Position numbers and translations under genes: made by a program. Positions 56,085 through 64,000 of a DNA stretch of 64,000 nt are shown here, in pieces. Source of the stretch: Symsagittifera roscoffensis (Eukaryota; Xenacoelomorpha; Acoela; Convolutidae); NCBI RefSeq assembly GCF_963678635.1, contig NC_087062.1, positions 92,665,845 to 92,729,844 on the forward strand, in the 5' to 3' direction. The notes below the pieces were generated by a model that did no database searches, was not told the DNA's origin, and saw nothing but the letters and a program-made list of their open reading frames with translations. Numbering within the stretch: the first letter of the stretch is position 1; each line of letters starts with the position of its first letter.

Positions 56085-56968
56085 ACGCTGTAACGATAAA
56101 AGATGCGTACCCGATACCGCGAATAGACGAGAGCCTCTCTAAGCTTGGTGATGCCAAGTTCTTCACCACATTGGACTTGGGTTCTGCCTTCTGGCAGGTC
56201 CCTCTGCGGAAGAAGGATGGAGAGAAAACCGGATTCGCGTGCGAATTGGGATTGTACCAGTGGAAGAGGATGCCCTTCGGCTTGTGCAATGCAACGGCCA
56301 CTTTTCAAAGACTGATGGCTCAGGCTTTGACGGGAGTGACCAAGAAGTACGGGAATCTCGTGATGTGTTACGTGGATGACGTAGTCATAGCGACAACGAA
56401 CATGGAAGACCACAATTATAGGCTCGATGAGGTCTTTAGATGCATGAAAAGAGCAGGATTGAAGTTGAAACCATCGAAATGTGAAATCGTTAGGGATTCG
56501 ATTAAGTACCTGGGAAGAATGGTGGACAGGCATGGTGTGAGGCCGGACCCGGAAGCAGTGGAAGCAGTGTTGACATGGAAAGCTCCCAGAACAGACACAC
56601 AGCTCCTGAGCTTCCTAGGGTTTGCCAATTACTACCGGGAATTCATAAAAGGATATGCGGACAAGGTGTGTCCGATGCAGAAGCTGATGCGCAACAAGGG
56701 GAAAAAGTTCGAATGGAACGATGAGGCACAGGTTGCATTCGAGAACATAAAGCGGGAACTGTGCGAAGCGCCAGTGCTAGGCATGCCTACAGAAAAGGGC
56801 ATATATGTTCTTGACACAGACGCATCGGTAGTAGCCATCTCAGGAATATTGCATCAAGAGCAAGAATGGAACGGAAGAACGGTTCTCCGTCCTATCGCAT
56901 ACGGCAGCAAGGTCTTGAGTGACACAGAGATAAATATGGCGTACCAAAAGCAGAAATGTTTGCAGTAG
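56018..56968 (+). CDS. Reverse transcriptase, catalytic part
   Basis: 316 codons. Visible RT blocks: YLNAVTIKDAYPIPRIDESL, TTLDLGSAFWQVPL, WKRMPFGLCNATATFQRLM, the catalytic YVDD at about 56369-56380, SIKYLGRMVDRHGVRPDP, LLSFLGFANYYREFI and VLDTDASVVAISGILHQ, the last beginning RNase H with its first Asp. RT active-site Asp residues are present. The frame ends at 56968, where RNase H passes to a different frame. Confidence 0.92.
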   Translation: MRGSNGEKERGQLRFCCDFRYLNAVTIKDAYPIPRIDESLSKLGDAKFFTTLDLGSAFWQVPLRKKDGEKTGFACELGLYQWKRMPFGLCNATATFQRLMAQALTGVTKKYGNLVMCYVDDVVIATTNMEDHNYRLDEVFRCMKRAGLKLKPSKCEIVRDSIKYLGRMVDRHGVRPDPEAVEAVLTWKAPRTDTQLLSFLGFANYYREFIKGYADKVCPMQKLMRNKGKKFEWNDEAQVAFENIKRELCEAPVLGMPTEKGIYVLDTDASVVAISGILHQEQEWNGRTVLRPIAYGSKVLSDTEINMAYQKQKCLQ

Positions 56969-57603
56969 TCACTTTCGTGGAAAAGTACCGTGCGTACTTG
57001 GGGAGCGCTCCCTTCAAGTTACGCGTGGACAACAGAGCGTTATCCTGGTTGAAGACCTACTCGATGGATCAGAGTTATATTGGTAGATGGATAGTAAGAT
57101 TGGATGGCTACCATATGATAATCGAACATAGGATGCGTGATAAACACCAGAATGCTGACAGCCTCAGCAATAAAACTGAGTTCTATGAAAGATTGGAGCA
57201 GAAGCAGGCCAATCAGGCGGAAATAAAGGAGGGGTTCTCGTTTCTGGACAAAGAAATTTATGAAACGCTTCCCTTAACGAGATGGTTGGATAAGTCTGGG
57301 CATCCAATTCCAGGGCATCCTGAGTTACCTGTAGAGAAAGCAGCCAAGATAAAGATCCTATCCAAAGAGGACCCGGTCCCCTTGGATCTGTTGCTGCGCT
57401 CAAATCTGGTCAAGCAAGAACTCTCTTGCATGAACATAAACAGCCTCTCATTATTGGATAAAACGGTGCAGGTCACACCGCAAGTGATGCGGATGCTGGG
57501 TGGATTGTTAGAAAGAGAAATGACCAGACATGACCCTGAGTGGACAGCAGCAGTGGCATCGCTAACAGTCAGTGAGAGGGTGAAGATAATACCGTCCAGA
57601 TGA
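56956..57603 (+). CDS. RNase H remainder and connection to integrase
   Basis: 215 codons. FAVVTFVEKYRAYLG, FKLRVDNRALSWL, RWIVRLDGYHMIIEHRM and KHQNADSLSN are the C-terminal RNase H motifs of gypsy pol, including the DN.AL and H.NADSLS strings. The rest is linker. It ends at TGA 57603. Confidence 0.88.
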   Translation: MFAVVTFVEKYRAYLGSAPFKLRVDNRALSWLKTYSMDQSYIGRWIVRLDGYHMIIEHRMRDKHQNADSLSNKTEFYERLEQKQANQAEIKEGFSFLDKEIYETLPLTRWLDKSGHPIPGHPELPVEKAAKIKILSKEDPVPLDLLLRSNLVKQELSCMNINSLSLLDKTVQVTPQVMRMLGGLLEREMTRHDPEWTAAVASLTVSERVKIIPSR

Positions 57604-57927
57604 CAGCACGAAGAGAACGAGAGGGATTGTAGGACAATAGTTCAGCAACTAGTATCCTCAATACCCCACGAGATTTTAACCAGTACTTCTTACGGACAGA
57701 AAGAACAGGGGAGCAGCAAGCGAAAGAAAACCGTCACCTTTGTGGACCAGGATGAGGAAGGTGAAATGGTACAACAAAATCTGCTGCAAGACTATTTGTT
57801 CGGGGAGACGAATGATGAAAAAAACCAGCGATCACAATGTCAACACCCTGGACAAGAAAGTTTGTCCGGGGAGTCTGAGATAGACGAGTAAATTCCTGAT
57901 GAAAATCAGGACCTAGAGAACAAGGTT
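57604..57927 (+). other. Pol linker, frame-disrupted
   Basis: Between RNase H and the integrase ORF. A partial open frame reads an acidic DEEGEMVQQN-like stretch, then TAA near 57890. The phrase LSGE occurs near 57865 and again near 57930 (TTGTCCGGGGAGT and TTTTGTCCGGGGAGT), a small direct repeat. Confidence 0.5.
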
Positions 57928-59046
57928 TTGTCCGGGGAGTTCAGATGGATGCGAAGAAGGCACAGACATGATCTGGAGGACCGTGCAGTCTCCAGCACAA
58001 CCTCTTCAACGGATGACAATTCCCGAAACTCAGGAATGGACAGCTATTCAGACAGGAACTCGAGCTCGGGATCAGAGCTGTCAGAACTAGCGATCCACAC
58101 ACTACTAGTGGAAACTCGGGCAAGGGATCTGGACAGAGAGGTGTACCAGGATCTTGACAGCGATCGCTACCTTATACCAAGCAAAAGAGTCTTTGACAAC
58201 GCAGCGGATGACTTGGAGATAATAGCGGTATCGAAACGTTCGATAAGCCTGTTGCCGCAGAAAGAGGTAGTCAGGACTGATCTTCAGCCGTTTAAACAAG
58301 AAACACAGCCGTTGGCGAAGATTTGGTGCGTTAAGATGGAAGAAGACACACACCAGCCCAACGAGCTGAATAGTCAGATGAGGGTCATGAAGACGTACTT
58401 GAAGGCGAGATACAGACTCTCGGATCTTCTAAGGGCGCAGAGAAATGATCGCATGACAAGCAACCTAAAAAGTTGGATCGAGAATGGTTCTCCGGATAAA
58501 GGGGACCTTGAGGAAGATAGTTATCGCATCCTGAGACAATACTTCATGCAGAAGGAATGGAGGTTGTATTTGAACAAGGACGGGATTGTGGCTTGTAAGA
58601 GAAGAGAAGACGACAGAGTCCTTTACAAGTATAACGCGATAGTGTTACCGCAACTCTATCAGACAGAACTATTATTCAGGTCGCATGATCAGATGGGCCA
58701 TCAGGGGATCGATAAAGTATATCAGAGGATCCTGAAGCGCTTTGAGTGGACTGGAATGAAAAAGGCATGCGAGAAGTGGGTAACAGCATGTCTGTCATGC
58801 CAACAGGTCAAGGATCCAAGGAAGTTGCGATTTCCTTTACAATTGATCGAGTGTTCTGAAATCAATGAGGTGGTGCAGATAGATCACCAGAAAATATGCA
58901 TGACTGACAGTGGTTGCAATCAGGTGTTGGTCATGATAGATCATTTCATGAAGTATGCAGAGGCCGTGCCCTGCATAACTGCCTCGGCGGAAGAGACATG
59001 CGACCACCTGATCAATACGTGGATAGCAAGACATGGTTGCCGATGA
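57928..59046 (+). CDS. Integrase, zinc-binding domain and first part of core
   Basis: 372 codons. The first 240 residues are polar linker. Then HDQMGHQGIDKVYQRI with H-x3-H, WTGMKKACEKWVTACLSCQ with C-x2-C (HHCC domain), and VVQIDHQKI, holding the first catalytic Asp, followed by VLVMIDHFMKYAEAVP. The core continues in another frame after about 59000. Confidence 0.9.
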   Translation: MSGEFRWMRRRHRHDLEDRAVSSTTSSTDDNSRNSGMDSYSDRNSSSGSELSELAIHTLLVETRARDLDREVYQDLDSDRYLIPSKRVFDNAADDLEIIAVSKRSISLLPQKEVVRTDLQPFKQETQPLAKIWCVKMEEDTHQPNELNSQMRVMKTYLKARYRLSDLLRAQRNDRMTSNLKSWIENGSPDKGDLEEDSYRILRQYFMQKEWRLYLNKDGIVACKRREDDRVLYKYNAIVLPQLYQTELLFRSHDQMGHQGIDKVYQRILKRFEWTGMKKACEKWVTACLSCQQVKDPRKLRFPLQLIECSEINEVVQIDHQKICMTDSGCNQVLVMIDHFMKYAEAVPCITASAEETCDHLINTWIARHGCR

Positions 59047-59303
59047 CGTTTCAATCGGATAATGGAACAGCTTTCGTAGGAGAGCTCACGAAAGAGCTTA
59101 TGAGACGCTCACAGGTCGCTCAGGCTCACTCCACGACATACCACCCTCAGACGAATGGCTTAGTGGAAAGACAGAGTAGGACGTTAGTGTCGATGCTGAG
59201 AGTATATTGTTCCAGGTACATGACCGATTGGTACAGATACCTTCCACAGGTGATGGGAGCATATAACAGCACGCAACACTCCACCACCGGAGTCCACACA
59301 TGA
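58914..59303 (+). CDS. Integrase core, second part
   Basis: From about 59035: FQSDNGTAFVGEL carries the second catalytic Asp, and HSTTYHPQTNGLVERQSRTL carries the catalytic Glu in the usual YHPQTNG.VER string. DDE residues are therefore all present, although on two frames. It ends at TGA 59303, overlapping the next ORF. Confidence 0.9.
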   Translation: MQSGVGHDRSFHEVCRGRALHNCLGGRDMRPPDQYVDSKTWLPMTFQSDNGTAFVGELTKELMRRSQVAQAHSTTYHPQTNGLVERQSRTLVSMLRVYCSRYMTDWYRYLPQVMGAYNSTQHSTTGVHT

Positions 59304-59692
59304 TGCTGACTGGACACGAGAAGTCTTTACCCTTAACCTTTTTCTACCCAGAGTATGAGGGAAAGAAAACGTCTCCACAGGTTTACGTGAGGGATGTGAT
59401 CAGACGTCAACAGGAGTTGAACGATTTGTGTAGACCAAATACTCAGCAACCACAGGCAAAGCAGAGGAAAAAATTCGACAAGAAAGCAGCTGGTGCAAAA
59501 GCTTACTCGGTGGGAGACTACGTATGGGTGTTTCAGAACGTTATACCACCGAAAGGGACAAAAAAGCTCCTAAAAAAGTGGAGGGGACCCTTCATGATTA
59601 CAGAGGTGCACCAGGAGGGACGCTTTTATAGACTGAGTACTGGCCGAGCAGCCCACTACGAGAACATCAAGCCACACAATCCATCGACATAA
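59300..59692 (+). CDS. Integrase C-terminal region
   Basis: 130 codons in a new frame. KSLPLTFFYPEYEG is the gypsy-type post-core segment. DYVWVFQNVIPPKGTKKLLK, then KWRGPFMITEVHQEGRFYRL, is the GPY/F-type SH3-like DNA-binding domain (WRGPF). It ends HYENIKPHNPST. Confidence 0.88.
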   Translation: MMLTGHEKSLPLTFFYPEYEGKKTSPQVYVRDVIRRQQELNDLCRPNTQQPQAKQRKKFDKKAAGAKAYSVGDYVWVFQNVIPPKGTKKLLKKWRGPFMITEVHQEGRFYRLSTGRAAHYENIKPHNPST

Positions 59693-59713
59693 GACTGGTG
59701 TATACCTGCAGAT

Positions 59714-60286
59714 ATGGAAGAAGGGGATTATCTAATGATGGATCCTGCTTGTGAGGTCAACGAGAAGGGCACCAGGGAGAAGAACGATGGAAACGAAGTC
59801 GTGGAGGAAGGAACGGATACACCGCTGGACCTGAATCCAAACGAGGAGATCAAAGCGGACGATGAAACCTTACCTTACGCAGAGGAAGATTGGCAGGATC
59901 CCGAACAGATAGAGGTTCCCAAGATCTTGGAACCGGATCTTCCGTTCACGATACAGACTCGTCAGAAGGACGGGACGAGACCAAGAAAGAAATACAATCC
60001 TTACGGTGACAACTTTGTAGTGGATAGGATAGATCTGAAGAAGATAGTGGAGGAAGTAGTGGGTCTAGAAGAAATAACTGTGTCACAAGACATTGACATA
60101 GTCGATGATCACGACGATGAGTGGGTTGACGACTGGTCGAAACCCGAGGTAGAATTCGACGACGAGCAACAGCAGTCACATGAACAAGACTTGACGAACC
60201 TGCGTGTCTTAGAGTGGCTGAATGAAACGACCTCGGATCCTGAGGAGACCAGCGTCACGGTTCAAGACGTTATTGTGAAAGCATGA
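59714..60286 (+). CDS. Acidic accessory ORF after integrase
   Basis: ATG at 59714, 190 codons, strongly acidic: DETLPYAEEDWQDPEQIEVP and, near residue 135, DIDIVDDHDDEWVDDWS. It contains RPRKKYNPYGDNFVVD, a type of stretch often seen at the end of gypsy pol. It overlaps the next ORF by the ATGA-type junction at 60283-60286. Its role is unknown; it may be the polyprotein tail or a separate product. Confidence 0.55.
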   Translation: MEEGDYLMMDPACEVNEKGTREKNDGNEVVEEGTDTPLDLNPNEEIKADDETLPYAEEDWQDPEQIEVPKILEPDLPFTIQTRQKDGTRPRKKYNPYGDNFVVDRIDLKKIVEEVVGLEEITVSQDIDIVDDHDDEWVDDWSKPEVEFDDEQQQSHEQDLTNLRVLEWLNETTSDPEETSVTVQDVIVKA

Positions 60287-60672
60287 AATACATCATGACC
60301 CAACGAGATGATCCTTACTGGGCTGCCCAGGAAGGACGACTACTCATTCCAGCTTCTAACCTCGACTTGATACCCGGTATGCGATCGACGGGGGCGTCGA
60401 TGGATATTTTTGTCCGGGGAGTGGGGTTAGGAATTACCCACACTGAAAACTTGATAATAAAAAAATTAAGAATAGCAAGAGAAACAGGAGACTTAGAAGC
60501 AGAAACAGGCGAAGAACCTAAGAAACCTGACATAGGCAGGGTAGTTGAGTCATATTTTAACTTACCAAATGAATATTCAAGTAACATAATACTAACAGAC
60601 AGTGATTTCATACTCACAAATAGAACATGTGCGATAGCAATCACAGCAGACAGAGTTTTAGGACAGCGTTAG
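60283..60672 (+). CDS. Macro-domain-like ORF, N-terminal half
   Basis: ATG at 60283 (overlapping the TGA of the preceding ORF), 129 codons. The last third reads NIILTDSDFILTNRTCAIAI then TADRVLGQ, which fits the start of a TARG1/OARD1-type macro domain (a 'GDLF......AHCIS.DC.MGAG' strand-loop, the ADP-ribose loop). The front part is unrecognised. The frame ends at TAG 60672, and the rest of the fold is in an overlapping frame. Confidence 0.5.
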   Translation: MKYIMTQRDDPYWAAQEGRLLIPASNLDLIPGMRSTGASMDIFVRGVGLGITHTENLIIKKLRIARETGDLEAETGEEPKKPDIGRVVESYFNLPNEYSSNIILTDSDFILTNRTCAIAITADRVLGQR

Positions 60673-61028
60673 CGGCAGATTTTAAGAGAGAATATAAAAA
60701 CATAGAGTTCCTATGGAAGCAAAGACCAGGAATAGGGGGCGTAGCAGCCTTACCTCCGGCGGCGTCACAGATACCGGGAAAATACTTATGCTTCTTGGTA
60801 ACGAGGGCGACGGAGAAGCAGCACGTGGAACCAGAGTACCTAGTCTTGTCCTTGACGAGGCTGAGGGACTTCCTCGTGGAAATGGACGTGAAGGAACTCT
60901 CGCTTCCAGTGAACCATCCAAACAGAGGAAGACTACATCCTCGGGAATTGTACGCGCTTGTACACGTGATATTCTCTGATACTAATATACAAGTATATCT
61001 AAGTAAATATTTCTTAAGTTTAGGCTGA
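60627..61028 (+). CDS. Macro-domain-like ORF, C-terminal half (TARG1/OARD1 type)
   Basis: 133 codons, different frame. ALAADFKREYKNI parallels the macro-domain helix after the glycine loop. GVAALP, then YLCFLVTRATEKQHVEPEYL, LVLSLTRLRDFL, VKELSLPV, ALVHVIFSDTNIQVYL match TARG1 element by element: a YLIT-like strand, H.PTYE.L, SL..+, V..LS+P, then an I.E.F..T.I.+ strand. The loop equal to GCGLD, which holds the catalytic Asp in TARG1, is PNRGR-like here, so the catalytic residue seems absent. Macro domains bind or hydrolyse ADP-ribose. The similarity is distant but colinear. Confidence 0.5.
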   Translation: MCDSNHSRQSFRTALAADFKREYKNIEFLWKQRPGIGGVAALPPAASQIPGKYLCFLVTRATEKQHVEPEYLVLSLTRLRDFLVEMDVKELSLPVNHPNRGRLHPRELYALVHVIFSDTNIQVYLSKYFLSLG

Positions 61029-61433
61029 GCGACAGGCGAGAGGGTGTTAGGCTAAAGACTAAGTTGTGTGTAATGTGTGATATGTGTGCTATGTTATGTT
61101 AGGTGTTATGTTATTAAGCTCTTGGGTAAGTAGGGGTTAGTGACCATGAACAACTGAATGACGATCGTAGGAATAGATCCAAAGTTTGGACTGTCCAATC
61201 TTAGGTCGAATTCCAAAATTTTAAGGGACCAATTGATTTTAATAAATTTTAGGATAAAATATCTTTTTATTTGAACTGTTTTTAAGCAAATTTTAGCATT
61301 TTAGCGATATATGTTAAGATGAAACTGACAAGTGTGATATTTGTGACTTTTTTTCTAGATCCTGATTGATCGTTTAATTACTCACTTAAGTCAAATCTTT
61401 GAATCAAAACCGAATCGAACTTGAAAGAACAGA
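61029..61433. other. Spacer before the 3' gene block
   Basis: About 400 bases, AT-rich, no ORF. It starts with TGTGTG-rich sequence (61065-61100). Such a gap inside a retroelement could hold a splice acceptor, an internal promoter or a former 3' end. No copy of it was seen at 48.6-51.5 kb. Confidence 0.5.
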
Positions 61434-62264
61434 ATGGATAACTTCAACTTGGATGAATTGATGGACCTGGCAGAGGCATATGTGGGAACGATGGTAGATG
61501 CGATCTATCGTCGGCTGATCGATAGAGACTGCGCTCTGGAGGACCCAGATGTAGTCATGTTGTTGACCGCCCTGATCAACATCTTGGGGCATGACAACCG
61601 TGGGGACCGCCCCACGGAAGTCCTGTTGATGGCAGCATATGGAGAGAGGGGAGTACTAGACCGCCCGAACATGAGAGTGATGAGGTGGAGAAACGGGGCT
61701 CTCTCAGGGAGTGACTTGGCGAATGAGCCTGGATTGGGAAGTTCTAGGACTTACCAACCAGGTGAGATGCCTATGCCCTCCAAGCCCAAACCTGGGCTGG
61801 CGAGAATGCATCAGGAGATGAATAGCGAGGCTGCCTCGTCTGGTTCACCACTGAGAGCAGCTGTGCCACCAAAGAGGGCGAAAGTAGGACAGAAGGTTCA
61901 GACGAACCAAACCATGCAAGATCTGGATGAGATGAAGGATGAACTGGAAAGTACGAAGAAGGAGCTGGACGAGATGACCAAAAGCATGCTCAAGATGGAG
62001 GAAGATCGAGACATGTGGAGAAAACTGTTCGAAGACTGCAACAAAAAGCAGGGTCAAGAAATTGAGCGCTTGAGGCAGGACTACAAAGAGCGATCGGAAC
62101 AGATGGCGTTGACAACGGCCGTGGAGAAAGTGATACCTGCAAGGAATATTCCTCGTGGGCAGTCCCCCATGGAGCTCTTGACGCCTCGAGAAATGATGTT
62201 CTACAGGATTCTACAGCATGTTTGGTTCTTTAGAGTCACTATTGAATCTAGAACAGAAACATGA
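61434..62264 (+). CDS. Unrecognised ORF with coiled coil, 3' gene block part 1
   Basis: ATG at 61434, 276 codons (MDNFNLDELMDLAEAYVGTM). The N-terminal 90 residues look globular and helical. The middle is Pro/Ser-rich. Residues about 160-235 form a predicted coiled coil (DEMKDELESTKKELDEMTKS). Beyond residue about 260 the continuing protein-like frame is another one. No known family. It has no signal peptide or membrane segment, so it does not look like an envelope gene. Confidence 0.55.
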   Translation: MDNFNLDELMDLAEAYVGTMVDAIYRRLIDRDCALEDPDVVMLLTALINILGHDNRGDRPTEVLLMAAYGERGVLDRPNMRVMRWRNGALSGSDLANEPGLGSSRTYQPGEMPMPSKPKPGLARMHQEMNSEAASSGSPLRAAVPPKRAKVGQKVQTNQTMQDLDEMKDELESTKKELDEMTKSMLKMEEDRDMWRKLFEDCNKKQGQEIERLRQDYKERSEQMALTTAVEKVIPARNIPRGQSPMELLTPREMMFYRILQHVWFFRVTIESRTET

Positions 62265-62529
62265 GATGGTCACAGCCATCAGTGTAGAAGTATTCCCAGG
62301 AGTTCTGCAGACTGAGCAGAAATACATAGGAAAATGGAGGGAAGCGATCGAGACGGAAATGAACATCAGACACAGTGAGACTTATTGTAGGCCATCAGGA
62401 GCACGATATTTGGTGGGTTCGACATTGGCTCCAATATGCAAGAGCAGATACCCGGTACATTTCGTAGCTGTGGATGCAAAGAGTACGAGAACGATCGTGG
62501 ATCAAGCCTTCTCAGTGCCGAAGTTGTGA
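62218..62529 (+). CDS. 3' gene block part 2, frame-shifted
   Basis: 103 codons, open in a new frame (SLLNLEQKHEMVTAISVEVF, later KYIGKWREAIETEMNIRHSE). It looks like a continuation of the preceding ORF. Not recognised. Frame ends at TGA 62529 while coding passes to the next frame. Confidence 0.45.
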   Translation: MFGSLESLLNLEQKHEMVTAISVEVFPGVLQTEQKYIGKWREAIETEMNIRHSETYCRPSGARYLVGSTLAPICKSRYPVHFVAVDAKSTRTIVDQAFSVPKL

Positions 62530-62792
62530 GACTGGCGAGGATGTCCAAGAAATCTTACGAGTTGCTATGTAAGATGTTCTCAGCGGTTCCAGAGAGAACC
62601 AAGGAAGAGTTGGAATCAATACTAGGAAAGAAGTCCATGGGATACGTGAGCGGGAACTTCAGTGACTTTGAGAGACAGAAACAGAGAGGATCAACTGTCA
62701 CAGATTACAATACAGTAGACGAGAATGATGAAGTCCTTCGAGTGATGTTGGAAGTGGAACCATTACTGGAAGCTTCGGGAAAACCTAATTGA
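62436..62792 (+). CDS. 3' gene block part 3, frame-shifted
   Basis: 118 codons. Its helical stretches (SLLSAEVVRLARMSKKSYEL and RTKEELESILGKKSMGYVSG) suggest it is a continuation of part 2. Not recognised. Ends at TGA 62792. Confidence 0.45.
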   Translation: MQEQIPGTFRSCGCKEYENDRGSSLLSAEVVRLARMSKKSYELLCKMFSAVPERTKEELESILGKKSMGYVSGNFSDFERQKQRGSTVTDYNTVDENDEVLRVMLEVEPLLEASGKPN

Positions 62793-62801
62793 AGGAGCAT
62801 C

Positions 62802-63572
62802 ATGTTGACACATGACGAGTGTCCTTGCCAATGCTTGCTGCAGACCTGGTGGTATCCCAAGCGTAGTAATCTGATGTTGATCTGGGACTCTGGAGAGCTG
62901 CTCTCCATGGGTTTACCAGACTCATCACAGCCCATAACAATAGTGATAGCGGGAGTTATGATGGCGATACGATGGCTGGAAGCTCATGTGAGAGAAAATA
63001 ATAGACAGGAGGCACCGACGAGAGAACAGTTGCGGAAATTAGATTGTCTAAAAGATTTAGATCTTTTTGAGACAACGTGCAAAATTCTAAACATTCCGAT
63101 GGAAGTGAACAAGATATGGGCAAGAAAACGATTGATGCCATGGTTCAGAGCTAACATGACTGCATGGTTGTACGAATATGCTAAAAAGCATATGTCGAAG
63201 CACGGGAGAGTGTACAGTGAATATCAGCTGGACATTGGAGCAGGAGCTTTCAAGCGAGCTCTCGTGACTCATCGGAATGCAGTGACCACCGCTGTGAAAA
63301 GAATTTCCAGGACAAGTGAACGTAGTGGAAATGAGAAGGCAGAGATGCTGAAAGAAGATTTGGAGAGAAACGTGACGTTGTGTCTCCACAACAGTTTCTG
63401 CAGGAACAGAGAATCCAACGTGGATCCCCTACCTTGCTGTAAGCAGAGGGTAGAAGAGCAGAAGTGTTGGAGGAAGGCTTCCAACAGCGTCAGGATAGCT
63501 AACGACGTGTTGCAGGACACAGAAACTAAGAGTGCAGAGTCATTATCGCAGGAGGAGGAAATGGAACATTGA
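62802..63572 (+). CDS. 3' gene block part 4, helical, Cys-containing C-terminus
   Basis: 256 codons, TTG/ATG-type ORF edge at 62802, ending TGA 63572. Conserved piece AIRWLEAHVRENNRQEAPTR and KILNIPMEVNKIWARK, which also exists as an inverted fragment at 48434-48637. That shows it belongs to a repeated element. The C-terminal part holds LCLHNSFCRN and DPLPCCKQRVEEQKC. No family recognised. Confidence 0.5.
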   Translation: MLTHDECPCQCLLQTWWYPKRSNLMLIWDSGELLSMGLPDSSQPITIVIAGVMMAIRWLEAHVRENNRQEAPTREQLRKLDCLKDLDLFETTCKILNIPMEVNKIWARKRLMPWFRANMTAWLYEYAKKHMSKHGRVYSEYQLDIGAGAFKRALVTHRNAVTTAVKRISRTSERSGNEKAEMLKEDLERNVTLCLHNSFCRNRESNVDPLPCCKQRVEEQKCWRKASNSVRIANDVLQDTETKSAESLSQEEEMEH

Positions 63573-64000
63573 CAAATGGCCGAAAAACGAGATGCTAAAA
63601 GAGACGAGATTAGAAGAGTTTAGAAGTTTTAGAACTTCTAAACGACGAAAAAAGAAGAAAACAAAGGAGTGATGATGAAAGAGTTAAAACTCAGAATTGT
63701 TTTCTGTGTGTGAAAAAACTCAAGTGAGAAACCAAGCAACCAAGTTGTAATTGAAAACTGAAACATTTAGTTGAGTTTTGAAATTGTTGCATTTATAAAT
63801 TTGCATTTTGATTTTATTTGAGTGGCTTTAGAGACACTTACTTACTAATTATTTAGAAAGGCTTGAGTGAAGGAGTATATTTAAATATTCCAGCCTACAT
63901 GACTGTTTTTAATCAAGCTAGGAGAACTGATCACTTTGTGGTGACATGAAAGGCTTGGGTAATCTCTCGAAGAGGGAGATTGTTTCATTGTTCTTTCTAA
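63573..64000. other. 3' flank of the last ORF, possibly retroelement 3' UTR
   Basis: No ORF. It includes AGAAGTTTTAGAACTTCT, an inverted-repeat-like string near 63620-63640, and TTTATTTG-type AT-rich text. No LTR start or polypurine tract could be fixed. Confidence 0.4.

Larger units (their letters stand above)
51555..63572 (+). mobile_element. Ty3/gypsy-type retroelement with extra 3' genes, frame-disrupted
   Basis: Gene order: short leader ORF, gag-like ORFs with a coiled coil and a CCHC knuckle, aspartic protease, reverse transcriptase (YVDD), RNase H, integrase (HHCC, then DDE) and a C-terminal integrase domain. This RT-RH-IN order is the Ty3/gypsy hallmark. Downstream come an acidic ORF, a macro-domain-like ORF and an unrecognised block to 63572. 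About ten frame changes split the coding units, while host genes in the same window are intact, so the copy is decayed. Paired LTRs were not found; the 3' LTR may lie past the window end. Base composition is more GC-rich than the host flanks. Confidence 0.93.

Noticed and set aside
51635-59692. Programmed frameshifting as the explanation of the frame changes
   Set aside because: Too many shifts, in both directions and inside enzyme domains; decay fits better. One or two near gag-pol could still be genuine.
61434-63572. Envelope gene at the 3' end of the retroelement
   Set aside because: No signal peptide, transmembrane anchor or glycosylation pattern; the product looks soluble and coiled-coil.

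Overview
This is eukaryotic, AT-rich DNA from a bilaterian animal. Spliced genes with GT-AG introns are separated by repeat-laden noncoding sequence. The best marker is a two-exon Hox1/labial gene (24949-31146, minus) whose homeodomain is clearly of the labial/Hox1 class. The phylum cannot be fixed from the sequence alone. An invertebrate is likely, because the Hox1 neighbourhood is full of transposons and contains no second Hox gene.

Layout, left to right. (1) 1-6558, minus: a TMEM129 gene (ER-membrane E3 ligase of ER-associated degradation), seven exons, the last running off the left edge. (2) 8945-9478: a decayed GIY-YIG-nuclease-like pseudogene. (3) 9590-21306: a tandem array of a gene-derived repeat, with eight copies; three consecutive units are near-identical at a 1905-base period. 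All copies are broken, and they share ancestral lesions. (4) 24949-31146, minus: Hox1, with a 4.6-kb intron that may host a small cysteine-rich secreted-peptide ORF. (5) 33199-41068, minus: a complete nine-exon TBC1D20 (ER-anchored Rab1 GAP), its frame intact through every junction. One intron holds a hAT-like non-autonomous element and a 23-base perfect inverted repeat. (6) 45539-45905, minus: a two-exon gene coding only the N-terminal/transmembrane part of an SLC3A2 (4F2hc)-like protein. (7) 48.4-64 kb, plus: a large Ty3/gypsy-type retroelement. It carries gag, protease, reverse transcriptase, RNase H and integrase, then an acidic ORF, a macro-domain-like ORF resembling TARG1/OARD1, and a further unrecognised multi-frame gene block. 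It is preceded by about 2.9 kb of DNA dotted with a CCGGAGGGGT motif.

Host genes read through cleanly, while the retroelement is cut by about ten frame changes. This suggests real decay of the element rather than poor sequence. Three dispersed repeat families (called R1, R2 and R3 here) recur in introns and intergenic DNA. R1 is also the spacer of the tandem array, which hints that R1 copies elsewhere are remnants of the same element. The most unusual content is the macro-domain-like cargo of the retroelement, the unknown 3' gene block (with an inverted fragment at 48.4 kb), and the tandem array of a Cys-motif gene next to a GIY-YIG relic.
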